From the NCBI GenBank assembly GCA_023313575.1, contig JAJTTP010000003.1:2046001-2110000 (forward strand): a DNA stretch of 64,000 nucleotides, given 5' to 3'. This document shows positions 24,686 through 37,629 of this stretch, in pieces. The translations under genes were made by a program, and so were the position numbers. The notes beneath the pieces were generated by a model. It had not been told where the DNA came from. It did not search any database and was given only the letters and a program-made list of their open reading frames with translations. Source of the stretch: Eutypella sp. D-1 (lineage: Eukaryota > Ascomycota > Sordariomycetes > Xylariales > Diatrypaceae). How positions within the stretch are numbered: position 1 is the first letter of the stretch; the number at the start of each line of letters is the position of its first letter.

Positions 24686-26570
24686 ATGGACGGAGGGGTC
24701 GTGCACCGGACTTCGTCCGAGAAGGGCGCCTACGAGAAGAAACCCGATGATGCCTCCGACATCGAGACTGCCCACATCCGCGGTCTCGAGACCTCAGCCG
24801 ATACGGCCCTGCACCGTGGTCTTAAGGCGCGTCATATCACCATGATTGCCATTGGAGGCGCCATTGGTACTGGTCTCATTATCGGCACCGGAAAGGCCCT
24901 TGCGCAGGCTGGCCCTGGCTCTATCTTCATCTCTTACTCCGTCGTTGGTTTCGTCGTCTTCATGGTCATGGCTGCCCTTGGCGAGATGGCCGCTTGGCTC
25001 CCCATGTCCGCTGGTTTCACTGGTTATGCTTCTCGGTTTTGCGATCCTTCGCTGGGTTTCGCGCTTGGTTGGACGTGAGTGAACCCCCTTGTGCTCTGTT
25101 GTCGAAGCAACATAGCTGGCAAGTTGGAAAACCTGAATATGTGATAATTGTTGGCTAACATGTCGGCTTCTTCCTAGTTATTGGTGCAAGTATATTATTG
25201 TCACGCCCAATCAGCTTACCGCCGCCGCCCTTGTCATACAGTATTGGATTCCGCGTGAAAAGGTGAATCCGGGCGTCTGGATCACCATATTCTTGTTAGT
25301 CATCGTGGCCATCAACTACTTCGGCATCCGCTTCTTCGGCGAATTCGAGTTCTGGCTGTCTAGTTTTAAGGTCATCGTTATCGTCGGCGTCATCCTCCTA
25401 GCCCTCATCATCGCCTGCGGTGGCGCCGATGGTGATACGAGGGGCTTCCGTTACTGGCGCGACCCAGGGTAAGTGCTCGCGCTCGCTTTTGCCCCCCCCC
25501 CCCCCAACAAGCTCAGCTTCTCTTGATTCCTGCACATATACTAATTAGTAAATAGCGCCTTTGCTGAATTCATCGACGAGGGTGCTACTGGAAAGTTTTT
25601 AGCCTTTTGGTCGACCATGGTCACGGCCACATTTGCGTATCTTGGTACCGAGTTGGTCGGTGTAACGGTCGGCGAGGCGCAGAACCCGCGCAAGACGGTA
25701 CCCCGTGCCATCAAGCTCACCTTCTACCGAATCGTCTTCTTTTACTGCATCAGCATCTTCCTGCTGGGCATGTGCGTGCCGTACAACTCGCCTGAATTGG
25801 CATTCGCCGCAAAATCTTCTAACAGCGCCAACGCCTCGCCTTTCGTTGTCGCCATCAAGCTCGCCCACATCAAGGGTCTCGACCACGTGCTCAACGCCTG
25901 CATTCTGATCTTCGTCTTTTCCGCCTCTAACTCGGATTTGTATATCGCCAGCCGCACGCTGTACGGCCTGGCCTCTGACGGTTCCGCCCCCAAGATCTTC
26001 CGCCGCGTCGACAACAAGGGTGTGCCCCTGTACGCGCTCGGCGTGTCGGCAAGCATTGCCCTGCTCGCCTTCATGAATGTCGCGGACGACTCCAAACAAG
26101 TTTTCACCTACTTCGTCAACATGGTGACCATCTTCGGCCTGATGACCTGGGTCTCGATTCTAGTGACCCACATTTATTTCGCTCGCGCGCGCAAGGTGCA
26201 AGGCCTACAAGACTCCCAGATGCCGTACGTGGCTCCGCTGGGCATCTACGGCTCGTACGGCGCGCTTGCAGTCTGCATCCTCATCTCATTGACCAAGAGC
26301 TTCGATGTCTTCATCAAGGGTCGCTGGGACACCGCCACCTTCGTCACGAGCTACCTCGGCATCCCCGTCTACCTGATTCTGATCGCGGGCCACAAGCTCT
26401 GGACCAAGAGCAAGGGCGTCCGTCCCCATGAATGCGACTTCTACACGGGCAAGGACATCATCGACCGTGAGGAGGAGGCCTTCCTCGCCGCCAAGGCCAT
26501 CTCCGACGCCGAGAAGGGCAGCGGGGGCGCCTCCTCCTTCTACAGGAAATACGTCTCCTGGCTATTATAA
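24686..26570 (+). CDS. dip5: Dip5-type amino-acid permease (AAT family)
   Basis: Plasma-membrane amino-acid/proton symporter of the yeast AAT family; Dip5 carries mainly glutamate and aspartate. Exons: 24686-25074, 25178-25468, 25556-26570, giving 564 aa, usual for the family. The ATG has an ideal CCACCATGG context. A hydrophilic N-terminus of about 60 residues precedes TM1, which carries the family motif GLKARHITMIAIGGAIGTGL. Twelve membrane segments can be traced. Residues such as NSDLYIASRTLYGLASDG and KQVFTYFVNMVTIFGLMTW resemble Dip5 rather than Gap1 or Can1. The C-terminal tail is short and hydrophilic. The second intron starts a few bases before a run of 14 C. A possible GATA site upstream suggests nitrogen control. 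The family is certain; the substrate is inferred from similarity. Confidence 0.9.
25492..25505 (+). repeat. Run of 14 C within permease intron 2
   Basis: A homopolymer of 14 C lies 23 bases after the intron 2 donor and before the branch region. Its length is likely to vary among isolates and to be prone to sequencing error. Confidence 0.85.
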
Positions 26571-27728
26571 GGAGGCGGGAGCGGATTTTCCCGTCCGTCT
26601 ACATGTATTCTACGCTCGCATGGAGCGAGAGAGCGAAAGGACGTTGTCCAAAGCATCATCATTGTCGTTTGTTTTATATAGTTTTTTGTCATCTAACTAG
26701 CCATCACGACGTAGTTAGACCAACGGTCATGATATCATGAGAATAAAGAGAAAAGTGACTTAAATTCCACCCCTACACATGAAATATTTGTGTTTACGGT
26801 GTTTGCAAGTTGGCCAGATGTTGAAAGCACGATGGTAGTAGTCACGTAAACGCAGTTATTTTTTCTCGACAATAACACCGCTTCCCCTCAACCCAACAAC
26901 AGCCACTTCATTATCCAGCTATCCGTTCTAATTCCAAAAACGTAGCGGCGCCAAGCCGAGTGTCTAGGGGCCGAGCATCTGGGATAGCTAGTATAAACGA
27001 CTCGTCTCCCCTTGGGGACCCCCGGAGGGAGGGGGTAGCTTGCGTGGAGAAAACAGAGAGGGGAAGAGGGGCCCGTCATCGCGACAACGCGGGGAAAGAC
27101 GTGACACCGTACGATGGATATTTACAAGTGGGCAGAGAGATCACGAAACGGCGAGATCTAAGCGGTGGCGATCTCGCCTCTGTGTCTGTACATGTATACC
27201 GTTACCGCGGCTAGGCGGATGGGCGGATAGGGCGGACGCACCCGGTAAGGTAGAGAGAGATAGCCGCATGGCACACACGGCCACTTACATAGCCCGTCAC
27301 TGTAATCCACGAGGATTCAAGTAATTATGAGATCCCCATCCTCACGTCATCCGTCATCCAAGACGCTCTCGTCCCGGAACCGTCCGAGCACCCATGACAT
27401 AGACTCGGGTATATCCCATGTATCCCTAACTCAGCCCAGCCCGAGTTCGACTCGCATCGACTACTCGTATTGCCTACCTGGGCTAGCACTTTGCGGTTCA
27501 GGTCAGGTAGCCATGCACCCACCCCACTACACGCATACGCATATCAGCATGCGATGTGCATTGCATCGGTAACCGGCAGTCGGATCGTCGTCGTCTTCAG
27601 CCGCATAACCTTGCCCTAGCTATACCTACCTCGCTTGCCTGTGTAGTTAGATGATGATCATTGATTAATCCCCCTGTCTAGCGTAAGTACTGTATAGAGT
27701 ATGAAGTCGACTTATAGGCGACCTATCC

Positions 27729-27738
27729 TACCTAGGTA
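27729..27738. repeat. TACCTAGGTA palindrome
   Basis: Perfect copy, within the longer near-palindrome CCTACCTAGGTAGG, in the permease/DUF1941 spacer. Confidence 0.85.
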
Positions 27739-28580
27739 GGTAACCCAATCACTACTTACCTCGACGCAGACATGAAACTCGGGGTGTGGATCGTGATTTA
27801 TACATCATTACGTTTTCGTTTTAAACCTCTTTTCTTCGGGCATTTAATTACTCTCGGCTTTTTGGGGTTGTTCTCCACGGGGTAATGATATATTAATAAA
27901 TAGGGCCCCCCCCCAGCCAAGCCCTCCAGCTCCGCAAGCCAGACCCAGCAGCGAAGCGAAGCGAACGAACCACTCGGACAAGCGGGCGGACGAGACTGTT
28001 TAGTTCCGTCCAGCATGAATATAAACATCGCTCCCTCCCCGCTCCCCTCTCCTACACCGAGCACGCGGGTCTAATTACGTAGGAGAAAAGAAGAAAATAT
28101 CCTATGCCTAGGTCGTAGGGGGGGGCAGCACACCTATTACTATTACTACATACTTACATACCTAGTTTATTATATTTAGCAGATATGGAACTTCCCCCTG
28201 CTTTCCCCGTCATTGCGGAGGTTCTCGTGCGGGATAGCGTCGCGACTAACGGTGCTTTAGCGCCATTACAACTCATGGGGTTACTATGCGGGGAGGCGGT
28301 GGCGGTGGCGGGGAAGAAGGAGGAGGAGGAGGAGGAGGGCGTGACTAAAAAAGGACTCCAAAGAACTAGAGTTGGATATTTGATAATAATAATAAGAAAG
28401 CGGCGGCCGGAAATTGGCCCCGTTCCCTACCTATCATACGTAAACTTGTCGGTCTGCGTTGTTAGCTAGCAGCAGCCAGCCAGCAACGGGGTTCCTGGCT
28501 TGGAATTCCAGGTTCCGGCGTGACCTGGCAGTCTAGTCTGAATCCTGCGCAGCATGAGACAAAGAAAAAGAGAGAGAGAA

Positions 28581-28593
28581 GGGGGGGGGGGGG
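28581..28593 (+). repeat. Run of 13 G
   Basis: Homopolymer preceded by an AGAGAGAGAA tract, in non-coding DNA. Confidence 0.85.
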
Positions 28594-30061
28594 TTGCAAA
28601 CAAGGCGGCGGCGGCCTTGGCGATTAGGAGACGTTGGGTGACGAATGGATTTGTTGGACGACTGGACACGTAGGAAGGTATGCCAACTAGCCATCGCGCG
28701 GGCTATCGAGAAAAAAAGTAGAAGGGGAAAAAGACGAAAAAGAAACGTCCAACATCTGCGAAGATTATCCAGTCATAACCTACTTAGATACCTAACCACG
28801 GAATGCCTACCTGCCCTATGCGACATCAGACAAGAAAGGCGGCAGCGACGTTGTTTAGCGGTCCCCATGCGGCTCTGGGAGAGGATTAGCTACAAGTACC
28901 CGAAATGGAGCGAGTCCGACGTATTGGAAGAGACTAGGCGAGTAAGTAGGATGCTTAAAGTATCTATCTAGTCTGTTAGTCTGTTCAGGGGGGCAAAAGG
29001 TACGGCCAGTCAGTCGAGTCAGGGAAGGGAGGCCGAAGTTCAACGACTCGACATCTCGCCAATCGGAGATAGAAGACCAGAGAGTTACCTATTAATCGCA
29101 CGGGTACCTCCGGCGGTGCCGAGGCTGGAGTTAAGTTGCCTGGGAGAGGGTTGTTAGTGATCAATAGCGGTTTAGATTATTAGACTGGATGTTTTTGACT
29201 GGCTGGTTGAAGTCGCTCAAATCAAGTAACGGCAGCCTGGCGTCTGATGATGATCTGCTCACGCCTTCTCAGGAGAACCCCCCTGGCCGTCGCTGTGATT
29301 CGCGCGCTGGTGGTTTGTGGTTTTATTGTTATCGCCGTGCCATCACATGCCGTCCAGCCAGTTGAATGAATAGATAGTCGACTGTATATAATAAGTACCC
29401 AGTCCAACTGTTTGAGAACTTATTCTACATTCATCCTACGTTACGTCGACGGGGAGTTGACCACGGCTATCTCCTCACCCCCCAACAGGGAGGTTTTGCG
29501 CGAGATAAGCCAAATTACTACTTCTTCGCCAGAGGCGGACGGGCAGGGAAGGAAAATAGAAGTAAGGCAGGAAGCGGCGCAAGCAGGTGACGATGAACCA
29601 TGTGACGGAACGCGGGACGTCCGCAGAATTCTCATTCGTCAAAGAAGGCCTGCGCCGCTCGGGAGCCTGTTGTAAATCGGGTAGGTGCTGCGGTTCTCGA
29701 CCTGTCGCGCCCCCCGGACCTAGGGCGACGTTATGCACCTCTTCTGCGCAGTGCTCGAGATGCAATGGTAAGCCCGGTCGGTCACTGCTTACGCATGCCC
29801 ACCTTATGAATATACCTACGTTGCTGAGAAAAATCCGAGTTTGGGGGGGCTTACTACTGACGAGTATGACTACACGCCAAGCGGTCATGGACTGGATTGA
29901 TGGCCACCTCTGGCACATGGACATTACGCGGTTAAGAAATATATTGAGAGACCGTTTGAATATATCTTGAGGCAGCGTATGATGTAGGCAGTATCATTCG
30001 GACGGATCAGGATGTGTATCTCGTAATCCTAAGCATGTAGTTTTGCGACAGTATTGTCTCG

Positions 30062-32173
30062 CTATGTCCCAATTCCGCCCAGGTCAGTTAGGACATCCTC
30101 CAAGTCCGCCGCCGCTGGACTGTTGTCTCTCGCGCTCCTCCGCAGCTGCGCGGCAATGCCTCGTATCGCGTCCGCAGAGTGCGCGTATCGCCTCCTCATG
30201 CCGGGGCTTGCGTTTTCCAACAGAGAGGTGACGAGTCGTAGCACATCGACCTGAAATTCAAGCAGGGCCTCTTTGCCCCCGATAACCCACTCGTCTCCCC
30301 TGACAAGCGGCACATCATACGCCGCCACAGCCGTAACGAGGCTCATCCAGCTCTCGGGGGTGCTGGGCTCGCTCTCTACAACGATCGAGAGCACAAGGGC
30401 GATGCGCGTTCCGCGTAATAGCTCCGCGTCCATGTTAGGGGTAGGTGCTGATGTCGAATTTAGGATCGAGACGAGATCCTTCGATAATGTCTGCCATCCC
30501 TCGTGGGAAGCGAACTCTTCGATACCGTTTGATGTACGCAGTACGCCTTCTAGCGCTGCCAGAATCGGTAGACGATAGTCATGGACGCCGAGGGAATTGG
30601 ACGGAAATGGGGAACTCCGTTGGTACAGTTCCATAAACATGTCCATGAGACTAGCGGCCTCCTTCCTAAGGACATCCCCGTCATCGTCACGTAACCAGAG
30701 CGCGATGGCGCGAAGAGCCGAGAGAGTGAACGGATCCGTCACTGCGTTGTCGTCCTTCGAATCCCAAGCCAAAGTCTTATGAGAGCCCGTGGACGTATGC
30801 GCAGCGCCTGAGCGAGCTTCTGGGTGTAGTCCTGGAGCCCCGGCTATCGAGGCGTCCCAACGGTCGCGGAGGTACTCTAGAGTGACCGAAATGGTTTCTC
30901 CTATGGACTTACTAAGTTTGAGGACAAGGTCAGGCGACATATTGAACGTTGTCTTCCCTGTAGTCGAATCCTCGCCTGGGTTGTCCAATTCCTCCATCCA
31001 TGCCAAGAGGTGACCGATAAATGCGGCCAATATGTCCAGGGCAGATGCTAGACGCTGGGATATCTGGGGATACTCTGGATCGTTTAGTTTCTCTAGGAGA
31101 GAGGGTAGAGTAGCACGTATGTCCACGAGGATCAAGTTAATAAAGAGGTAGGAGAAGGGTTTCTCAGAGCCCAGTTCATCGGAGAACAGTAGTTGGGGAG
31201 CCTCTCTAGGATATAGCATCAGTATAGTGCCGGCACAGTTGGTATACGCTGAGCGCCCGACCGCCGTTGGGCGGTTGGTACACAAATTACGGATGAACTT
31301 CACGACGGAAGTGAGCCACTTGGGGCTCTGGGGTATAAGCTAGTACTTTTGTTAGTCATTTTTCAAAATATCTAACTGCGAGTATCACTCACCTCAGCAT
31401 CTAAGTTACCCAAATGGGCAATAAATTCCAACAAGCTCGTTCCATCGGTGCCCGTGAATGAAGCAACGAGAGACTGAATGCTCGTGTCGATCTTGCTCCT
31501 CATAGAAACTCGTGAATCCTCGTCTGCTAAGGCTGTGGTACCTCGCTCCCAGGCCCAAATAAATATGCTCAGGACATGAGGCTCCTCTGGGGCAATCTCA
31601 ATGAGAGGGATCCAATCGTCGACCTCAAGGCTGGCGAATATCCTTGCTCCTTCTGGGAAGCTGACAAGACTAAGTAAAGTTTGGATGATATTCCGAGATG
31701 TCTCTTTGGAGCTACGCAGAGCGTTAGCTGACAGATCTCAACACTCGTTTGACGCTCTTTCTGCTTGGGGCATACCTATAGAGAACGGCTGTCGTCAACT
31801 TCGGAATGCGGTTGAGGAATCTGGGATCCTGCTTAGCGTCACTTGGCAATAAGATGGCAAATGTATGGAGGACTGCGACGGCAAGGTCAAGCATATCCTT
31901 GGAGTGCTTCTGGTCCTTGCCGGGGTTCGACCCTGTTCTTAGAAGACGATCGAGGAATTTAGGAGAAATACAGTTCCATAGTGATGTTATCGTGTCCTCG
32001 TCGCTCTGGAGCTCATGGGAATTATCCAGCACGGACTTGAGAAGTGCCAGGCCAACGAATCTCGAGGTATCATCCTTGGCCCCGAGGAACTGCCGGGCCT
32101 TGTCGAGGGACATAGCCTGGTTCTCAGTCCCAGCCGACTGGCCATCGTTCTCGTGATCCTCTATTTCCGCCAT
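30062..32173 (-). CDS. Neurochondrin-like HEAT-repeat protein (DUF1941 family)
   Basis: Exons: 32173-31776, 31711-31393, 31339-30062, summing to 1995 nt and 664 aa. The family consists of cytosolic alpha-helical repeat proteins related to animal neurochondrin; the function in fungi is not established. Supporting sequence: the N-terminal block ARQFLGAKDDTSRFVGLALL, typical of the family opening, then SFPEGARIFASLEVDDWIPL and EIAPEEPHVLSIFIWAWE in exon 2, and VVKFIRNLCTNRPTAVGRSA in exon 3. Both introns have clean GTATG and GTGAG donors and CTAAC branch motifs. No signal peptide or membrane segment. An out-of-frame ATG 13 bases before the start opens a short overlapping upstream ORF (ATG at 32186), so translation could be modulated if that base is transcribed. 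The gene is divergent from the CLC gene, with 789 bases between starts. Confidence 0.82.
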
Positions 32174-32962
32174 GGAGGCCCGTCATGTGTATTTGGCCAA
32201 TTATGCTTCTAACATCAAGTGCATCTTGGACTGGGAAGTTAGTTGTCTATATATGTTATAGCCTGAGAAGTATTTGAGGCTACCTAGATAGATGTTTACT
32301 TGGGATGGACATTAGGGATTATATCCGTAGATATAGGAGAATAGGGGAATAGGAGTGGAATGCCGTCACTCACTGGGGTCCGCGGACTTTCATGGAACAG
32401 GTACATGAATAAATGCAGGTACCCAAGTACCTTGAATCCAGGAGTTAGCCAATGACAATGAAAGACTCAAGTGACAGATATCCACTCTGTTATGTAATTA
32501 GTTACATATGTACTTCGAATAAGGGACAAGTTAAAGTTTAAGAGAGTGCGTTATCGTTATCAATGGACATTGCTGCAGTGCTGGAAGCTGGCTTGGCTGG
32601 CTGGCTGGCTGGCTAGAGCCACGGGTGGCATCCACTAAAGCTCGACCTACATAGGCATGTACCTACTTTCCTACCTGGGTAATCATCACCACTCTAGGCC
32701 TTGTCGTCTGGTTACTTCCCGTCCCGAGGTCAACTTTGGAAGGTTTATTAGCCTATCTTTTCCTCAAAATCAACAGTGGCCACGTCTATTCTATCTATAA
32801 TAATATTTTATCGTGTCCCAAAAAGTAGATTCACATGTTTAAGTCAGCCTAGACAACCTAGACAGCCACCTCGTTCTATCAATCCCAGGCCTGGCGCGAA
32901 CGAGAGTCTCTAGAATCCCGGTCGCGCATTGATGTGACAAATGGCGCTGCCTCACCTTCAGT
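32174..32962. other. Divergent promoter region between the DUF1941 and CLC genes
   Basis: 789 bases shared by two divergent genes. It contains a CTGG microsatellite near 32588-32613 and AT-rich sequence around 32740-32830. At the right end lies an upstream ORF overlapping the CLC start. Confidence 0.6.
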
Positions 32963-32976
32963 ATGGCCAGCGGTAG
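32941..32976 (+). promoter_or_regulatory. Upstream ORF overlapping the CLC start codon
   Basis: An ATG at 32941 opens an 11-codon frame that ends in TAG at 32976, out of frame with and spanning the main ATG at 32963. If the mRNA begins upstream of 32941, ribosomes that use the first ATG would bypass the CLC start. Whether it is transcribed is not visible. Confidence 0.45.
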
Positions 32977-35900
32977 CAATTTCACAAGCACAAATGACGA
33001 TACCCCGGCTTCTTCCTCGAGGGCGCCTAATGGACGCGCCCCTATCGATAATCAAGATGACCAGATGACGACTTTGTTCGATGGCACTGACGATGACCCT
33101 TTGCGCGACGACCCATTAAATGACGATGACGACGACAACCAACTACCTGGACCCATCAGCTTCAAGCGGAAACAGAAACAGTCCATCCTTTCCAAGAGCA
33201 GGTTCCTCTCCAGGATAACCGGCAACCGATTGGAAGGCTCACATTCACGACATTCGTCTCAATCAGGAACCGTCACGCCCACGGGGCTACATCCCATAAA
33301 TACTAGCGTTGGCGGTACTAATCCCCTCACGCACACGTCGAGTAACCCGAAGGAGAACGAGCCGCTGGATTGGTACGTCGACGGCCCGGGGAGGAGGGTG
33401 GGCTACGAAGATCTTACCGCGATCGACTGGATTTTTGAATACACAAAAGAGCGACGTCGACTGCGCGTCCTCTACTCGAGCGCAACTGGTATACTTGGCT
33501 ATTTCAACATTCTCTTGGATTCCAGCCAAATATGGTTTATATTGATTCTCACCGGCATCGCTGTTGGCGCAGTAGCTGCCGGGATAGATGTGGCGTCCGA
33601 TTGGTTAGGAGATATCAAGGGAGGGTTTTGCTCATCTGGCGTTGACAGCGGTGCCTTCTACTTGAACAAGAGTTTCTGCTGTCTTGGCTACGACCAAGGC
33701 GAGAAGTGCCTGGGATGGACACCTTGGGCTGCCGCTCTTGGAATCAGCTCTAGAGGCGGCAAGTGGTTTATTGAATATTTCTTCTTCCTTCTACTTTCCG
33801 TGAGTTCTCTAACCACGAGTTCGATGTGACCAACCCACCCTCCTAACCTGATATACAGGTTACATTTGCCGTTTGCGCCGGTTTCTTGGTTATGGAATAT
33901 TCACCATATGCCAAACATAGTGGTATACCCGAGATCAAGACGATGCTGGGTGGCTTTATAATCCGACAATTCCTGAGTTCGTGGACCCTGATCACGAAAT
34001 CTCTAGGACTGGTGAGCCTCCCGCTCGGCGTCAGTCTGTGACCTTCTGTGACCAAATTAGCTAACTAATCGGAGTGTCTCGCTGTCGCATCGGGTATGTG
34101 GTTGGGAAAGGAGGGCCCGTTGGTTCATGTGGCGTGCTGCTGTGCGAACCTCTTTATCAAGCTCTTCCCACACATTAATCATAACGAAGGTAGGGTAGAC
34201 TTCACTCGTTCCTATCTCTAGTACGAGGGCTGATTCCTAATAGCACGGAAAAGAGAGATCCTGTCGGCGGCGGCGGCATCAGGAATATCTGTTGCCTTCG
34301 GTTCTCCGATCGGTGGGGTGCTGTTCAGCCTCGAACAGCTTTCCTATTATTTTCCCGACAAAACTATGTGGCAAAGCTTCGTCTGCGCCATGACGGCAGC
34401 GGTCGTGCTGCAGGCCCTTGACCCTTTTCGCTCGGGTAAGCTCGTGTTATACCAGGTACAGTTCAAGAATGGCTGGCAGGGGTTCGAGATAGTTCCCTTC
34501 ATGCTGCTCGGGGTCCTGGGCGGCGTATATGGCGGCTTCTTCATCAAGGCGAACATGCGCGTGGCCCAATGGAAGAAGTCAACGCCACGACTTCCCGGCC
34601 CCTTGACACAAGTGTTCATCGTAGCTCTCCTAACGGCGCTGATCAACTACCCGAACTTCTACATGCGGTCACAGACGTCAGAGCTGGTGTCCTCGCTCTT
34701 CTCCGACTGCGCGCTGGTACTGGACGACCAGTTTGGGCTGTGCAAGACGGGGGCGGCCACGGCGGGGACCATCGTATTACTCCTCGTCGCCGCAGTGCTT
34801 GGCTCCTTCTTGGCGTCCCTGACCTTCGGGCTGCACATCCCTGCGGGCATCATCCTGCCGTCGATGGCGATCGGGGCGCTCAGCGGCCGCGCCCTTGGTA
34901 TCGTTATGGAGATCTGGCAGCGCAACCAGCCAGACTTCTTCCTGTTCGGCCGGTGCGCGGAGGAAAACGCGACTGCAGCGTGCGTGACGCCTGGCGTATA
35001 CGCCATTGTGGGTGCGGCGGCGACGCTGGCCGGGGTGACGCGCATGACGGTGTCGATCGTAGTCATCATGTTCGAGCTGACGGGGGCGCTAACGTACGTG
35101 CTACCCATTATGATCGCAGTGATGCTGTCTAAGTGGGTGGGCGATGCGCTCTCGAGCCGGCGCGGCATATACGAGGCCTGGATTCACCACCAGGGCTACC
35201 CGTTCCTGGACGCGGCGTCGAGCGAAGTCGGTGGCGGCGGCGCCCTCGCCGACGCCACCATGACCACCACCGCTGCCCAGGTCATGACGCGCGTCGAAGA
35301 CCTTGTCGTCCTCACCGCCACCGGCCACACCATCGCTTCCCTGCGTCGCGTCCTCGCTTCTTGCGAGTACCGCGGCTTCCCCGTCGTCGCCGACGCCCGC
35401 GATGCCGCCCTCCTCGGCTACATCTCCCGCGCCGAGCTTGTCTGGAACCTCGACGCCGCCGAGAGGGGCCCGCGCCGCCTGCCCCCCGAGACCGAAGTCT
35501 TCTTCTGCTCCACCACCACCGCCGCCACCAATGCAGCCATCACCCCCATGTCACCGCCATCTGCGTATTCCCGCCGCCGCCACCGGCCGGGACCTGAGAC
35601 GGGGACGAGAGCGGGGCTAGACGCCATGGGCATAGACGTCGGGGAGGGGGTGTCGGACGACGCGCCGGCGCAGACGCTGGACCTGCGGCCCTGGATGGAC
35701 CGGACGCCGCTGACGCTGCCGAGTCGCGCGAGCCTGCACCTCGCCGTGTCGTACTTCCAGAAGCTCGGTGTCCGGTACGTGCTCTTCGTCGACCGCGGCG
35801 CCCTCCAGGGCCTCCTCACCAAGAAGGACTGCTGCTATGTCCTCGACGGCGCGGCAGAGACCCGCCGCACCGCCGCTGCCGATGATGATGACGACGACGA

Positions 35901-36054
35901 CCATCACCTCGATATCGACCGCGACGCCGGTGTAGACGCGGATGCGGGCGGCGAGGACCGCGGCCTCCTGGCCCGTGATGACGACGACGACGTCATAGAT
36001 AGCCCCGCCACCGCTGTCTCCGTCGACGAGTACGGTCGCGGCCGGCTACTATGA
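32963..36054 (+). CDS. CLC-family chloride channel/transporter with paired CBS domains
   Basis: Exons: 32963-33799, 33859-34011, 34075-34189, 34244-36054; 2916 nt, 971 aa. CLC proteins move chloride across plasma or endomembranes, as channels or as Cl-/H+ exchangers. Residues 1-130 are hydrophilic and acidic. Family motifs: HSGIPE (299-304, the chloride-binding loop with its Ser kept), GKEGPLVH (341-348, carrying gating Glu343), GLHIPAG (564-570) and the pore Tyr in [14 protein letters not shown] (Tyr about 621). Where exchangers have SLEE, this protein reads SLEQ, so the proton-relay Glu is Gln400. CBS domains lie at about 713-773 and 856-913, separated by a disordered insert; the tail is Asp-rich. 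GC content rises strongly after about 34500, which produces long overlapping spurious frames. Channel or exchanger cannot be decided from sequence. Confidence 0.92.
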
Positions 36055-36622
36055 TGCCACGCTATATGCTATGCTATACTATATATACATAGAGGGGAGG
36101 GCGTACGGTACGGATTGGATAGGCAGGCGCGCGGGCAATGAATTGGACAGAATTGGACAGGCGTCACCGTGGGTTGATTGGTTATGAGTTCGCGTCTCTT
36201 TATCACTTACCTATCTATCTTTAGAGAACCATTATATATATAGAAGGGCCAGCTGAAAACATCAAGGGAAATGTCGGGAAGACCGCCTTTTTTGTGTTTT
36301 GTGTACCTACCTCTTCCTTCGTTTATATTCCATTCGACTGGTTTTGGCATACATGGCCCTTTTTTTAGTTCCTTCCCCCCGTCCCCCCCCTTCTTTTTTT
36401 TTCTCCTGAGAAACTCCGCGTCATTCCCCGGCGAAGTCGCGGAGGGAGAGAGGGAGGGACGGGCACATAAGGCAGGATCCAGTATCTGACTTCTGGAAGA
36501 ACCCACCCCCTACCGGATGTCTTGCGGTCCGCGGCGGGGCCTGGGGGGGAGGGGGCAGGTAAATAACTACCTACGTAGGCCAACCCTCTTTGTCGTCGTT
36601 AAGGGTTTATGTACTAAGTATG

Positions 36623-36632
36623 TACCTAGGTA
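36623..36632. repeat. TACCTAGGTA palindrome
   Basis: Perfect copy followed by GGGAGGTAGGTAGGTAC, downstream of the CLC gene. Confidence 0.85.
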
Positions 36633-37319
36633 GGGAGGTAGGTAGGTACATTAGCAGGGGTAGCGGACTTCCAGGCCACACCCACCTGCCTAGTAGTCAA
36701 AGATACTTATCTACCTTCTGCGGTTTATGTGTTCAGTGTACATACATACATATATACTTACATTTGGAATTGATCGGATAGATACCTAGGAGACAGGCAT
36801 GTCTACTTAGTATATACCTATTTACGTAGGTATCTATAGGTAAGTAGGTCAGTAAATACGTGCCTACATAAGTACCCCGAGGCAGAGCTCCAGCGAGCCC
36901 TCTCAAGTTTCAGCTTAAGTAGGGGGCGGAGGAGATCAAAAGAAAAGGGGCCGGGATGGGGGCCGGGAGCGGGAGCGGGGAGTTGCCAGCCAGGCCTGGG
37001 AGCGGATTCTTCACACACAAAACAAGCAAGAGGATGCAAGCAAGCAAGAAGTGTGCCTAAGTTGCAATTATCGGCTTGGCTTGATTGTTGTGCCCCATAA
37101 AGACAAAAGACAAAAGAAGAAGAAAAAACCTGATCCATCTGGCTCGGGTTGTCCTTCTTCTGCTTTTCTCTTCTCTCTGTCTTCGTTTATCTACCCTATG
37201 TAGATGGCTGCCGATACTTGTACGTACACGCGCGCTACATAGGCCTCGGGCCCTTCTACCATTGGAGGGCCTGTGTACCTTTCTACCAACGCCCCCTCCT
37301 CGTTACTGAGGCCCACCGG

Positions 37320-37344
37320 CCCCCCCCCCCCCCCCCCCCCCCCC
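37320..37344 (+). repeat. Run of 25 C
   Basis: Uninterrupted cytosine homopolymer, flanked by C-rich sequence. G-runs this long on the other strand can fold into quadruplexes. It lies outside any gene. Confidence 0.9.
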
Positions 37345-37629
37345 TCCCTACGCCTCTCCATATACACACGCACGCATTGTTCCGGCTTAGGCTCCCGTAC
37401 AAATCACGTACCGCGTACGTACCACCGCTACATCTCCCTACCTGCCCGCCTAGCCTAGCCTGCCTGTCCACCTTCCACGCCGTAAGTATACCAACCCCGC
37501 GACTGCATCGTGCCTTTTCCCTCAGCGGTTTTCCTTTATCCGTATGCCCTCCCTCTCCCTCTCCTCCTTTCCTCGCTGCCGCGCAGCACCCTCTTCGCGC
37601 GCCATGCGGAAAACCCTTATCACGGCGTG

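Larger units (their letters stand above)
26571..30061. other. Gene-free convergent spacer
   Basis: 3.5 kb between the convergent permease and DUF1941 genes. The open frames present are short and basic or low-complexity and show no family resemblance. Contents: one TACCTAGGTA palindrome (27729-27738), a C-rich run near 27907, a 13-G homopolymer (28581-28593) next to an AG-rich tract, and scattered TAGGTA-type sequence. Confidence 0.55.

Noticed and set aside
34569..35597. Two adjacent frames of 187 and 154 codons on the plus strand
   Set aside because: Alternative frame of the GC-rich CLC exon; Arg/His-rich composition without conserved sequence.
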